Origin: Pseudomonas sp. CCI4.2
GTDB taxonomy: Bacteria > Pseudomonadota > Gammaproteobacteria > Pseudomonadales > Pseudomonadaceae
Length of the DNA stretch: 64,000 nt
NCBI RefSeq assembly: GCF_034350045.1
Contig: NZ_CP133781.1
Coordinates: forward strand, 3,520,501-3,584,500
Reading direction: 5' to 3'
In this document: positions 36,644 to 45,218 of the stretch, in pieces
Numbering within the stretch: the stretch's first letter is position 1
Layout of the letters: each line of letters opens with the position of its first letter
Notes under the pieces: generated by a model
The model's database searches: none
What the model saw: only the letters and a program-made list of their open reading frames with translations
What the model was told of the DNA's origin: nothing
Position numbers and translations under genes: made by a program

Positions 36644-37264
36644 TTAGGCGGCTGTCGGGATTTCGTACCAGCCCAGGAACAGGTCCAGGGTGGATTCAAT
36701 CACCGAGCCCTGAACCCCTGGAACCAACGTTTCGGCGCCCAGGGTGATCTGCGGCCAAAACGCGAACGCTTTCATCAACGCGTGAATCTGAGTCGCGGCG
36801 AAACTGGGATCAACTGCTTTGAAACGGCCGTCCAGTTGCGCGGCGCGAATCCAGGCGTTGAAGCTTTCTTCGCGCTCATTTAACCGCGAGACCATGTTCT
36901 GCGCGCGCTCCGGGGAGTGAATCGTGGCGGCAATGGCCACCCGGGCCAGGTCGATGAAGTTGCTGTCAGCCAGCGTCCGCATTTTCGACTCCAGCAGGGC
37001 CTTAAGCTGATCGCGCAGAGGGAGCTCAGGGTGGTAAGTCATGTCTTGCAGCTCAGTGCTGCTGGTCCACAACTGCTGAAGGATTTCGGAAAACAATTCC
37101 TCTTTGCTTGGAAAGTGGTTGTACACCGTACGTTTGGACACCTCCGCTAACGCGGCGATTTTGTCCATGCTGGTGACTTCAAACCCATTGACGCGAAATT
37201 CGGCAATGGCCGCCTGAACAATGGCTTCGCGTTTTCGGTCGGTCAGGCGTAGGGGCGCTTTCAT
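36644..37264 (-). CDS. TetR-family transcriptional regulator
   Basis: A 206-residue TetR/AcrR repressor. The N-terminal HTH is IAALAEVSKRTVYNHFPSKEELF (about 37-59), and a helical C-terminal domain of the AefR-like type (NEREESFNAWIRAAQLDGR) follows. It is divergent from an MBL-fold hydrolase gene, and a perfect palindrome lies in the shared intergenic region, so it probably represses the hydrolase and itself. Confidence 0.93.
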   Translation of the reverse strand: MKAPLRLTDRKREAIVQAAIAEFRVNGFEVTSMDKIAALAEVSKRTVYNHFPSKEELFSEILQQLWTSSTELQDMTYHPELPLRDQLKALLESKMRTLADSNFIDLARVAIAATIHSPERAQNMVSRLNEREESFNAWIRAAQLDGRFKAVDPSFAATQIHALMKAFAFWPQITLGAETLVPGVQGSVIESTLDLFLGWYEIPTAA

Positions 37265-37342
37265 AAAAATTCGCTTCAGACGGGCGGATTGAAAAAATTA
37301 CACTTGGTAGTTTACTTGTCACCAGAGATGTCGCAAGCTTAA

Positions 37343-37364
37343 AACTACACTGTGTAGTGTAGTT
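37343..37364. promoter_or_regulatory. TetR operator candidate
   Basis: AACTACAC-N6-GTGTAGTT, a perfect 22-bp palindrome in the TetR/MBL-hydrolase intergenic region. A further partial half-site (GGTAGTTTAC) lies at about 37306-37315. Size and symmetry suit a TetR dimer. Confidence 0.65.
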
Positions 37365-37444
37365 CTGCACCTGAAACGTTCTACCGGTCATCCTCGTTCA
37401 TCAAGATCCAGGAACCTCATCCTGCTCCTTGGAGTCAGCTTTTC

Positions 37445-38524
37445 ATGACTAATACATTGCATTCCGCTAAAGCCGCCGCTCCGGTGATGGATTCTTTGCA
37501 GCAAGAAGGGCGCTACCGCAATCACGCACCGACGCACCGACTGGGGTTTCTAAAAACCTTGCGCGTGTTCTGGATGGCGTTCTTCGGCAAGCCCGCACAC
37601 ACCCGTCCAGCAGGCGACATCCCGGTGCAGCCGCTGTCCCGTCAGCAGTTGCTCGCGGCGCCCAATAACAGCGTATTCCGCTTGGGGCACTCGACCATAT
37701 TGCTCAAACTGCGCGATCAATTTTGGTTGACCGACCCGGTGTTTGCCGAGCGCGCCTCTCCGGTGCAATGGGCCGGGCCGCAGCGATTCCATCAGCCGCC
37801 CATCAGCCTCGAGGAACTGCCGCCGATCAAAGCCGTGATTCTTTCGCACAACCATTACGACCACCTCGATCACATGGCGATCAAGGCGTTGATCCACAAG
37901 ACCGAACATTTTCTGGCGCCCACTGGGGTGGGGGACACCTTGATCGAATGGGGCGTGCCGGCAGAAAAAGTACGGCAGCTGGACTGGTGGCAGTCCACTG
38001 AAATTGGCGGTTTAACCTTTGTCGCTACACCGTCGCAGCACTTTTCCGGGCGTACGTTACTCGACGGCAACAAGACGCTGTGGGCGTCGTGGGTGATGAT
38101 TGATAACGGTCAGAAAATTTTCTTCAGTGGCGACAGCGGGTATTTCAAAGGTTTCAAACAGATCGGTGACCGCTTTGGGCCGTTCGACCTGACGCTGATG
38201 GAAACCGGCGCGTACAACGTCGATTGGCCTGACGTGCACATGCAGCCCGAGCATACCCTGCAAGCACACATCGACCTGCGCGGCCGCTGGCTATTGCCGA
38301 TCCATAACGGCACCTTCGACTTGGCCATGCATGCCTGGCACGAACCTTTCGATCGTATTCTCGCACTGGCTTGGGAAAAGAATATCGCTATCAGCACGCC
38401 GCAGATGGGCCAACCGTTCTACCTGGACTACCCCACCCGCGGGCATGCCTGGTGGTTAGGGGTTAAAGGGGTGGTTGAGACAAGTGCGGGCGATGGTGAG
38501 GCTCACGGGGTTCGAGGGCTGTAG
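37445..38524 (+). CDS. MBL-fold metallo-hydrolase (NAPE-PLD/UlaG-like)
   Basis: A 359-residue metallo-beta-lactamase-fold hydrolase. The metal motif is ILSHNHYDHLDH (HxHxDH, about 138-149), and further ligands are in FSGDSGYFKGF and, near the C terminus, LPIHNGTFDLAMHAWHEPF. The order and the FRLGHSTILLKL strand match the NAPE-PLD/RomA-like group. It is probably controlled by the divergent TetR protein. The substrate is unknown; a membrane phospholipid or lactone is possible. Confidence 0.9.
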   Translation: MTNTLHSAKAAAPVMDSLQQEGRYRNHAPTHRLGFLKTLRVFWMAFFGKPAHTRPAGDIPVQPLSRQQLLAAPNNSVFRLGHSTILLKLRDQFWLTDPVFAERASPVQWAGPQRFHQPPISLEELPPIKAVILSHNHYDHLDHMAIKALIHKTEHFLAPTGVGDTLIEWGVPAEKVRQLDWWQSTEIGGLTFVATPSQHFSGRTLLDGNKTLWASWVMIDNGQKIFFSGDSGYFKGFKQIGDRFGPFDLTLMETGAYNVDWPDVHMQPEHTLQAHIDLRGRWLLPIHNGTFDLAMHAWHEPFDRILALAWEKNIAISTPQMGQPFYLDYPTRGHAWWLGVKGVVETSAGDGEAHGVRGL

Positions 38525-38530
38525 GGGATG

Positions 38531-38683
38531 TTTTTGTGTGGGTCGAGGTTGCAGCGTGTCAGGACGGAAGCCTTCCCGAATAAATTCGGTCCCACAGTTT
38601 TGGTGCTGCACAGATTCTGTAAGAGCTGCCGAAGGCTGCGATAAGGTCCGAAGGACCTTCGCCAACAAGTTGGCTCCTACAGA
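38531..38683 (-). repeat. Composite intergenic repeat, copy 2 (reverse)
   Basis: Read on the minus strand, module order A-B-C: CTGTAGGAGCCAACTTGTTG with a CCTTCGG stem and TCGCAGCCTTCGGCAGCTC, then TCTGTGCAGCACC, then CTGTGGGACCGAATTTATTC through CTGACACGCTGCAACCTC. Same order as the copies at 44186 and 52439. It abuts a dispersed ~80-bp repeat. Confidence 0.75.
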
Positions 38684-38742
38684 TAGTTGCCCGCCCATCA
38701 ATCTCCTGCGAATTGAGTATCAAATTGCGGAAAGCGAAACCA
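38671..38742 (-). repeat. Dispersed ~80-bp repeat, copy 2 (reverse)
   Basis: Read on the minus strand: ATGGTTTCG, CAATTTGATACTCAATTCGC, GATTGATGGGCGGGCAACTA, then the REP arm CTGTAGGAGCCA. It matches copies at 11317 and 52364 with a few substitutions and indels. Confidence 0.7.
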
Positions 38743-38777
38743 TAAGTTCAGCAACCACAAAGGCCGGATATACACCC

Positions 38778-39066
38778 TCACGCCATCCCATTCCGGCCAT
38801 AGGTCATGAACGCCGGCCGTTGACTCAAACGTTCGTAATACGCACGAACCGCCGGAAATTCCGCGTGTTGCAATGGGGTTTCGTACCAGCGATTCACCGA
38901 CAACCCCAGCAGGATGTCGGCCAGGGAAAATTGCTCGCCCGTGATGTAACCCCCCGTGGCTTCCAGCGCCTGATTGAGAATTGCGATCTGCCTGGCCCAA
39001 TCGCGGCAGGATTCGGCGATGGCGTTTGGATCTTGAGACGTCGGCATATTTCGCACCAAACCCGCA
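38778..39066 (-). pseudogene. Glutathione S-transferase, 5'-truncated
   Basis: About 95 codons encode only the helical C-terminal domain of a GST: GLVRNMPTSQDPNAIAES, WARQIAILNQALEATGGY, GEQFSLADILLGLSVNRWYE and YYERLSQRPAF. The whole thioredoxin-like N-terminal domain and start are missing. Homology begins right where an intact small gene (39070-39210) ends, so a deletion or rearrangement joined the two. Confidence 0.75.
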
Positions 39067-39069
39067 TTA

Positions 39070-39210
39070 TTACGAAAGATCCTTGGGATCGGGTGGGGTG
39101 GTGGGGCGCGGTTTTTCGCCCTCTTGGTTGAGTTTTTTATTGCGCTCGCCCACATCACCGACTTCTTTAGGCGTTTGAGCAGCGTCACTGCGTGTGGTGT
39201 TTTGAGTCAT
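39070..39210 (-). CDS. Small hydrophilic protein, 46 residues
   Basis: A short ORF, MTQNTTRSDAAQTPKEVG…GERNKKLNQEGEKPRPTTPP…DPKDLS. It is highly polar, Pro/Lys/Glu-rich, with no membrane segment, probably disordered. A strong GAGGAG ribosome site sits nine bases before the ATG, and composition is coding-like, so it is likely real. It lies just upstream of the truncated GST on the same strand. Function unknown; I believe close relatives occur across Pseudomonas, but this was not checked. Confidence 0.6.
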   Translation of the reverse strand: MTQNTTRSDAAQTPKEVGDVGERNKKLNQEGEKPRPTTPPDPKDLS

Positions 39211-39231
39211 GGTGAATGTCTCCTCGATTAA

Positions 39232-40773
39232 TCACTGGCTGATGGAGCGAATCAACCGCCGAGCTTCGTCTACCGCCAGCGGCTGCTTCATTCGTTCTGC
39301 AAATAACGCCATCGCCCGTTGGTATTGGCAGGCGACGATGGCGGCGACCATGCCGTTTTGACTCAACAGGGCAATGAAATTGTAGTGTTCTGGCGAGCCT
39401 TCAAAAACGATGTTGTCCCAGGTTTCAGCGTGGCCCAGGTAATCAAAGCGTTTGCCAAAGTGGTAAGTCCAGAAGAACGGCACGTCAGCGTATTGTTCAT
39501 GCGCCCCGAGCATGTTGTGCGCTGCGACCCGGGCCTGTTGTTGGGCCAGCCGCCAATGTTCGATGCGATGCGGTTTGCCCGACAACGGAAAGGTAACGAT
39601 GTCGCCCGCCGCCCATAAGCCCTCGGCAACCTGCATGCCCGCGTCCACCCGCAATGAGCCGTCGTGCTCGCGGTTGACGCCCTCGACCCATTCGATTGCC
39701 GGGCTGACACCGATGCCAATCAACGCTAATTCAGCGTCAAGCCGCTCGCCGGTATTCAGCACCACCGTCTCAAGATTCCCGGTGCCTTCAAAACGCGCCA
39801 CATCAACATGGCTGCGAAACAGCACGCCGTTTTGCTCGTGCAGGTGACGAATAGCGCGGCCGATGCGGTCGCCAAACTGCGCAATGAACGGCGCTTCATG
39901 GCGCGCCAGCACCGTCACCGACATTCCGCGTTTGCGCAACGCCGAGGCGGCTTCGAGCCCTATAAAGCTGTCGCCGATAATCACCGCTTGAGCGGAGGGC
40001 GGCGCCGCTTGCAGAATCCACTCGGCGTCTTGCCGGGTGCGCAGCAACAACACTTCTGGCAAATCGGCGCCGGGCACGTCCAGCGAATGGGGTTTTCCGC
40101 CGGTGACCAGTAGCGCCGCGTGGTACTCGATAGGCTGCTCGTCAGCCTCGTTGACACGCACGGTCAGGCGTTTGGCTGAAACTTCCAGCCGCGTGACCTC
40201 GCCGTGAATTCGCTCGATACGCTGCTGGCGGTAAAACGCTTCATCGCGCAGTGGAGGGATTTTGTCCGGTTTCATGTCGCCGGCGATGACAAATTTGCTC
40301 AGCGCGGTACGGTCGTAACCGGGCTGGAACTCACGGTCGATCAACAGTAGACGACCCCCAAAGCCTTTAGCCCGTAACGCGGCAGCGGCTGCAGTTCCGG
40401 CAGCTCCGGCACCGATGATCGCAAAGCAACGCTCATCGTTCACCACGGCAGCGGACGTGGGCAGGGGCCGGTCGTCTATTCGCACTTCGCCGTCCACGAC
40501 GTACGCCGGGTAGCGCAACAGGTTATCCAGCGCGGGCGGTTCGCACAACGTGCCGTCCTCAATCGAAAACGCGCCTTTATGCCACGGGCAAATCAGCCTG
40601 CCGTTGCACACCGCGCCATCAGCGAGCGGCGCGCCAGCGTGGGGGCAGCTCGCTTGATAAGCACGGACCTGGTTGCCCATCCTCAGCAACAGAAATGTTT
40701 GCTCGCCAATTTCAACCTGGGTGCCCCGGTCATGACGCAGGTCGGCGAAACGGGCGACTGGATGTATGGCCAT
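39232..40773 (-). CDS. Rieske/FAD-dependent pyridine nucleotide oxidoreductase (AIFM3-like)
   Basis: A 513-residue fusion. The N-terminal Rieske 2Fe-2S domain has CPHAGAPLADG (about 43-53) and CPWHKGAF (about 62-69). A ferredoxin-reductase-like FAD/NAD(P)H module follows with AIIGAGAAGTAAAAALR (about 118-134), the NAD-binding VIIGDSFIGLEAASALRKRG and the FAD C-terminal AGDIVTFP. The arrangement matches AIF-like/AIFM3 proteins. It probably passes electrons from NAD(P)H to an unknown acceptor. Monocistronic. Confidence 0.92.
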   Translation of the reverse strand: MAIHPVARFADLRHDRGTQVEIGEQTFLLLRMGNQVRAYQASCPHAGAPLADGAVCNGRLICPWHKGAFSIEDGTLCEPPALDNLLRYPAYVVDGEVRIDDRPLPTSAAVVNDERCFAIIGAGAAGTAAAAALRAKGFGGRLLLIDREFQPGYDRTALSKFVIAGDMKPDKIPPLRDEAFYRQQRIERIHGEVTRLEVSAKRLTVRVNEADEQPIEYHAALLVTGGKPHSLDVPGADLPEVLLLRTRQDAEWILQAAPPSAQAVIIGDSFIGLEAASALRKRGMSVTVLARHEAPFIAQFGDRIGRAIRHLHEQNGVLFRSHVDVARFEGTGNLETVVLNTGERLDAELALIGIGVSPAIEWVEGVNREHDGSLRVDAGMQVAEGLWAAGDIVTFPLSGKPHRIEHWRLAQQQARVAAHNMLGAHEQYADVPFFWTYHFGKRFDYLGHAETWDNIVFEGSPEHYNFIALLSQNGMVAAIVACQYQRAMALFAERMKQPLAVDEARRLIRSISQ

Positions 40774-40957
40774 GGACGTTCTCCAGACAGGCTATTTCCC
40801 TTATGAGTCAGCGTGTTTAGTGAGGTTCAGTGCAAATGAGCGCTGCCGGCCTGCAACTTGGCTACGTTCGTCGGAGAAGTGCCACATTCGTTTGGAGGGA
40901 AGCCAAGGCGTACCTGATCTCAAGGGGTTTTAGGGTCAGGTATTCACGGATTTCCCC

Positions 40958-40984
40958 TAAAGATGCATTGAGCTCAGTCGATAG
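40958..40984 (+). promoter_or_regulatory. Sigma-28 (FliA) promoter of the chemoreceptor gene
   Basis: TAAA (40958-40961), a 15-base spacer, then GTCGATAG (40977-40984). The consensus is TAAA-N15-GCCGATAA. It lies 66 bases before the MCP start codon, as expected for motility and chemotaxis genes. Confidence 0.7.
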
Positions 40985-41050
40985 CTCGTTAGCTGTCGTA
41001 CGACATCCTAGGTCAGCGTCCTACCTCCCAAAAACAAAGAGTCTACGGTC

Positions 41051-42676
41051 ATGAACCTTCGCAATTTGACCATCGCCCGCCGCGCGGGCCTTGGTTTCGC
41101 TTTGATTTCCCTGCTGGTTGCGCTGCTTGGTTGGTTTGCGTTGATGCAAATGTCGACGATTCGTCAGAGTGAAGTCGCGGTTGAAAGCAAATGGATGCCG
41201 AGCATCCGGGTGGTGAATGACATCCGTGAATTGATGCTGCGCATTCGGACTATTTCTCTGCGCATGGCGTTAGACCCTGACCCTGGTCACCTCAGCGAAT
41301 ACCGCAGCCAAATGGACGTGCGCAATCAGGACCTGGCAAAAAAACTCGACACCTTCGCGGCCTTCGTCAGCGCTCCGCAAGAGCGGCAACTGACGGATCA
41401 ATTCAAGCTGACGTTGGCCGATTATCAGCGCGGCATTGCTCAGTCTTTTGCCTTGGCCCAACAAAATAATCCACCGGCGCTGATCAAGTTGCTGTTGGTC
41501 GACATGAAGCAAATCGTCGATGGCTCCGGCAAACAGCTCAGCGACTTGAGTGACTTCTACGCCAAACAGGTCGATCTGGAAGGCGTTAACGCTCAGGCGC
41601 AATACAGCCATTCAAGCAACGTAGTGCTGATTTTTGTGGTTGGCGTTGCGTTGGGCACGATTGTATTGGCTTGGTTGCTGACCCGCAGCATCGTCGGGCC
41701 GCTGGAAGAGGCGGTTATCGCCGCCGAGCACGTGCCCAAAGGCGACCTGACCCAGCGCATTCGCATCGTCGGTAAAGACGAGGTAACCCGGTTATTGCAG
41801 GCGCTGGAGCAGATGCAAAGCAATTTACGCACGACGCTGCGTCAGATCGGCAATTCAGCCACGCAGTTGGCGTCGGCCTCCACTGAACTGAACTCGGTGA
41901 CCGAGAACAGCAACCGTGGCCTACAGCAGCAAAATGCTGAAATCGAACAGGCGGCGACGGCGGTCAACCAGATGACCTCGGCGGTTGAAGAGGTGGCGCG
42001 CAACGCCGTCTCGACCTCCGAAGCCTCCACCCAGTCCAACAACTCGGCCATGGCCGGGCAAGCGCGGGTCCTCGACACGGTGCAGGCCATCGAAGCCCTG
42101 GCCAGCAACGTAGAAAACACCTCGACGCTGGTGCAGAGCCTGGCCGATCAATCCCAGGACATCGGCAAAGTCCTCGACGTCATCCGCTCGATTGCCGACC
42201 AGACCAACTTGCTGGCCTTGAATGCGGCCATTGAAGCAGCGCGGGCGGGTGAATCGGGTCGTGGTTTCGCGGTGGTGGCCGATGAAGTGCGGGCCTTGGC
42301 GCACCGCACCCAGCAATCAACCCTTGAGATCGACAAAATGGTCACCGCCATGCGCAGCGGTTCGGCGCAGGCGTTGGAGTCGATGCACACCAGCCGCGAG
42401 CGGGCCGGGTCAACCTTGCAACTGGCAAAAGGCGCGGGGGAATCGCTGACTGACATCACCCACTCCATCAACCAGATCTCCGAGCGAAATATGGTGATCG
42501 CCAGTGCCGCCGAAGAGCAGGCGCAAGTGGCTCGGGAAGTGGACCGCAACATCGTCAATATTCGCGACCTGTCGATGCAGTCCGCTACGGGTGCACATCA
42601 GATCAGCGTTGCCGGTAACGAGCTGTCGCGTTTGGCTGCCGAACTGAATCAAGTGGTAACACGCTTCCACGTCTGA
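41051..42676 (+). CDS. Methyl-accepting chemotaxis protein
   Basis: A 541-residue transmembrane chemoreceptor. TM1 is at about 11-30 ([19 protein letters not shown]) and a four-helix-bundle periplasmic sensor spans about 35-190. TM2 is at about 192-212 ([20 protein letters not shown]), then HAMP, then the signalling domain with hairpin tip [20 protein letters not shown] and [15 protein letters not shown]. The ligand is not predictable. There is no C-terminal CheR-tethering pentapeptide. A sigma-28 promoter precedes it. Confidence 0.95.
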   Translation: MNLRNLTIARRAGLGFALISLLVALLGWFALMQMSTIRQSEVAVESKWMPSIRVVNDIRELMLRIRTISLRMALDPDPGHLSEYRSQMDVRNQDLAKKLDTFAAFVSAPQERQLTDQFKLTLADYQRGIAQSFALAQQNNPPALIKLLLVDMKQIVDGSGKQLSDLSDFYAKQVDLEGVNAQAQYSHSSNVVLIFVVGVALGTIVLAWLLTRSIVGPLEEAVIAAEHVPKGDLTQRIRIVGKDEVTRLLQALEQMQSNLRTTLRQIGNSATQLASASTELNSVTENSNRGLQQQNAEIEQAATAVNQMTSAVEEVARNAVSTSEASTQSNNSAMAGQARVLDTVQAIEALASNVENTSTLVQSLADQSQDIGKVLDVIRSIADQTNLLALNAAIEAARAGESGRGFAVVADEVRALAHRTQQSTLEIDKMVTAMRSGSAQALESMHTSRERAGSTLQLAKGAGESLTDITHSINQISERNMVIASAAEEQAQVAREVDRNIVNIRDLSMQSATGAHQISVAGNELSRLAAELNQVVTRFHV

Positions 42677-42799
42677 CCGGTGACGCTGGGTGACATTCCT
42701 GTGCTTGCACCCGGCAAGCCTCAGCACGCATGATCTGGCCTTTGCTGACGGCGTCACGGTCAGCGGCCGAATCGGTTTGTCACGGAGGCTCTGTCGTCG

Positions 42800-44044
42800 A
42801 TGGAAGAGGTAAATCACGGTTTTAGCAGTTGGTTGCAGGCCCCGGGGCATGCGGCGTGGTTGGCGCAGGAAGGCATTCGATTGTTGGCGTTCGCCAAGGC
42901 CGCAAAATTACCCCAAGGCTTCGGCAATCTGGACGATGAAGGGCATCTGCCCGAGCACGCTCGAGCTGAAACCATGAACACTGCGCGCATGACCCACAGT
43001 TTTGCCTTGGCGCACATCGCCGGTATTCCGGGCTGTTCGGCGCTGATCGATCATGGGATTGCGGCGCTCCGTGGTCCGTTACGCGACGCCGAGCATGGCG
43101 GCTGGTTTGCCACGGCGCTGGCGCAAGGCACTGACGACGGGAAAGCTGCCTACCTGCATGCCTTCGTCGCACTGGCAGCCAGTTCAGCGGTTGTTGCCGA
43201 CCGACCCGGTGCAAGCGAGTTATTGGCGGACGCCATCGACGTTCTGGAAACCCATTTCTGGAGCGCCGAAGAAGGCGCGTTGCGCGAATCCTTCGCCCGG
43301 GACTGGAGTCATGAGGAAGCCTATCGCGGCGCCAACAGCAACATGCACGGCACCGAAGCCTTTCTGGCACTGGCGGATGTCACCGGCGACAGCAAATGGC
43401 TGGACCGCGCGCTGAGCATTGTCGAGCGGGTGATTCATACCCATGCCGCCACCAATGGCTTTCAGGTGGTGGAGCATTTCAGCCTGGATTGGCAGGCCTT
43501 GCCGGACTACAACCAAGACAATCCTGCGGACGGCTTTCGACCTTTTGGCACCACGCCGGGCCATGCCTTCGAATGGTCGCGGTTGCTGCTGCACCTCGAA
43601 GCGGCACGCCGCCAGGCGCAACTGCCCACACCGGATTGGTTACTGGAAGACGCCACATTATTGTTCGACGGCGCCTGTCGGTATGGCTGGAACGTCGATA
43701 ACGCCCCTGGAATTGTCTACACGCTGGACTGGCAAAACCGTCCGGTGGTCGGTCACCGTCTGCACTGGACCCACGCCGAAGCCTGCGCGTCGTCAGCGGC
43801 GTTGTTGCAACGCACCGGCGAAAAGCAGTACGAGGACTGGTATCGGTTGTTTTGGGAATTCAACGAAACCTACTTCATCGACCGCATTCACGGCAGCTGG
43901 CGTCACGAGCTAAACCCACAAAACCAGCCCAGCGCCGATATCTGGCCCGGCAAACCGGACCTGTATCACGCCTACCAAGCGACGCTTTTGCCGTTGTTGC
44001 CGTTGGCGCCGAGTTTGGCCACGGGGCTTGCTCGGTTGGGGTGA
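42800..44044 (+). CDS. AGE-family sugar isomerase/epimerase (mannose isomerase/YihS-like)
   Basis: A 414-residue protein with the alpha6/alpha6 barrel of the N-acylglucosamine 2-epimerase family. Conserved active-site segments: ARMTHSFALAHIAG, HGGWF, KAAYLHAFVALAAS, EAYRGANSNMHGTEAFLALAD, HFSLDWQALPDYN, PGHAFEWSRLLL, HRLHWTHAEACASSAAL and WKHE-like SWRHELN with DLYHAYQA. Pseudomonas members isomerise D-mannose and D-fructose; the YihS group also acts on sulfoquinovose. Exact substrate open. It stands alone, 123 bases after the MCP gene. Confidence 0.88.
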   Translation: MEEVNHGFSSWLQAPGHAAWLAQEGIRLLAFAKAAKLPQGFGNLDDEGHLPEHARAETMNTARMTHSFALAHIAGIPGCSALIDHGIAALRGPLRDAEHGGWFATALAQGTDDGKAAYLHAFVALAASSAVVADRPGASELLADAIDVLETHFWSAEEGALRESFARDWSHEEAYRGANSNMHGTEAFLALADVTGDSKWLDRALSIVERVIHTHAATNGFQVVEHFSLDWQALPDYNQDNPADGFRPFGTTPGHAFEWSRLLLHLEAARRQAQLPTPDWLLEDATLLFDGACRYGWNVDNAPGIVYTLDWQNRPVVGHRLHWTHAEACASSAALLQRTGEKQYEDWYRLFWEFNETYFIDRIHGSWRHELNPQNQPSADIWPGKPDLYHAYQATLLPLLPLAPSLATGLARLG

Positions 44045-44376
44045 GACCTGAGATCGACGGCCGCGCTGTCGCACAGCAAACAACTGTAGGCGCGCGCTTG
44101 CCCGCGATCGACTGCGCAGCGGTCGTAAATCAGGCAACTCGGTTGTTTCAGTGAAATCGAATCAGCCCGTTGGGACCGCTTCGCGATCCATCGCAGCCTT
44201 CGGCACCTCCTACAGAAATCTGTGCAGCGCCAAAAACCGTGGGACCGAATTTATTCGGGAAGGCTTCAGTCGTGACACGCTGCAACCTCAAACCACACAA
44301 AGTGCCAACCAGTTTGCTGCGCGACAGCGCAGCGTCGACGACGTGGCGGACCCTCCTACAGAACATCCGCCAGTGC
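44045..44376. other. Gene-free repeat region before xthA
   Basis: A degenerate REP (CAACTGTAGGCGCGCGCTTG and GCGATCGACTGCGCAGCGG) is followed by composite repeat copy 3. No coding signal is seen. Confidence 0.7.
44186..44366 (+). repeat. Composite intergenic repeat, copy 3 (A-B-C-D)
   Basis: Partial A (CATCGCAGCCTTCGGCACCT), B (AATCTGTGCAGCGCC), C (GTGGGACCGAATTTATTCGG, then AAGGCTTCAG and CACGCTGCAACCTCAAACC), and D (CCAGTTTGCTGCGCGACAGC, then GCGTCGACGACGTGGCGGAC and a CTCCTACAG close). It matches copy 4 module for module. Confidence 0.8.
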
Positions 44377-45162
44377 TCACTCAATCGCCAATTCAACCCA
44401 CGTCGGCGCATGGTCGCTGGCGTGGGGCAGGTCGCGGGGCCAGCGGTCGACGCCGGCGTTTTTCAAGCGGGGCGCAAGTTCGGCGTTGAGCAGCAGATGG
44501 TCGATGCGCAGGCCAGAGTTGGTCTCCCAGTGCTTGCGAAAGTAATCCCAGAAGGTATAGATCCGCTCATCCGGGTAGCGGGCGCGCAAAGCGTCGGTCC
44601 AGCCCTGAGCCAGCAGGCGCTGAAAGCACTCGCGGCTTTCGGGCTGTAACAGCGCGTCTTTCAGCCATGAACGGGTGTTGTAAATATCTTCGTCGGTGGG
44701 AATCACGTTGTAGTCACCGGCCAGCACTACCGGGTGGCCGCTGTCATACAAGCCCGCAGCGTGCTCGATCAACTTTTCAAACCATGCCAGTTTGTACTCG
44801 AATTTCGGCCCCGGCTGCGGATTGCCGTTGGGCAGATACAAACAACCCACGATGACCCCATGCACGGTGGCTTCCAGATACCGGCTGTGGGTGTCTTTTT
44901 CATTGCCCGGCAACCCGCGACGAATCTCCAGCGGGTCCATGCCTTTGGCCAGGATCGCCACGCCATTCCACGATGATTGCCCGTGCCAAATCGCCCCGTA
45001 ACCCGCTTCACGAATGTCATCAATGGGGAAGGCCAAATCGGTCGCCTTCAGTTCCTGCAAACACACCACGTCTGGTGCTTCACGCGCCAGCCACGCCAAT
45101 AGAATGGGCAGCCGTGCGCGAATGCCGTTGATATTAAACGTAGCAATCTTGAGCAGATTCAT
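44377..45162 (-). CDS. xthA: Exodeoxyribonuclease III
   Basis: A 261-residue AP endonuclease/3'-5' exonuclease of base excision repair. Exonuclease III motifs: KIATFNINGIRARL (about 5-18), VCLQELKATD with the metal-binding Glu (about 34-43), VLAGDYNVIPTDEDIYN, YTFWDYF and the C-terminal LRIDHLLLN and SDHAPTWVEL. Length and order match XthA. Pseudomonas has more than one paralogue; which one cannot be settled here. Confidence 0.95.
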   Translation of the reverse strand: MNLLKIATFNINGIRARLPILLAWLAREAPDVVCLQELKATDLAFPIDDIREAGYGAIWHGQSSWNGVAILAKGMDPLEIRRGLPGNEKDTHSRYLEATVHGVIVGCLYLPNGNPQPGPKFEYKLAWFEKLIEHAAGLYDSGHPVVLAGDYNVIPTDEDIYNTRSWLKDALLQPESRECFQRLLAQGWTDALRARYPDERIYTFWDYFRKHWETNSGLRIDHLLLNAELAPRLKNAGVDRWPRDLPHASDHAPTWVELAIE

Positions 45163-45218
45163 TGGCGGCGTCTCAGTGGGCGGATCTCAGTGATTTGAGG
45201 GGCACCGCCGCGAGAGAT

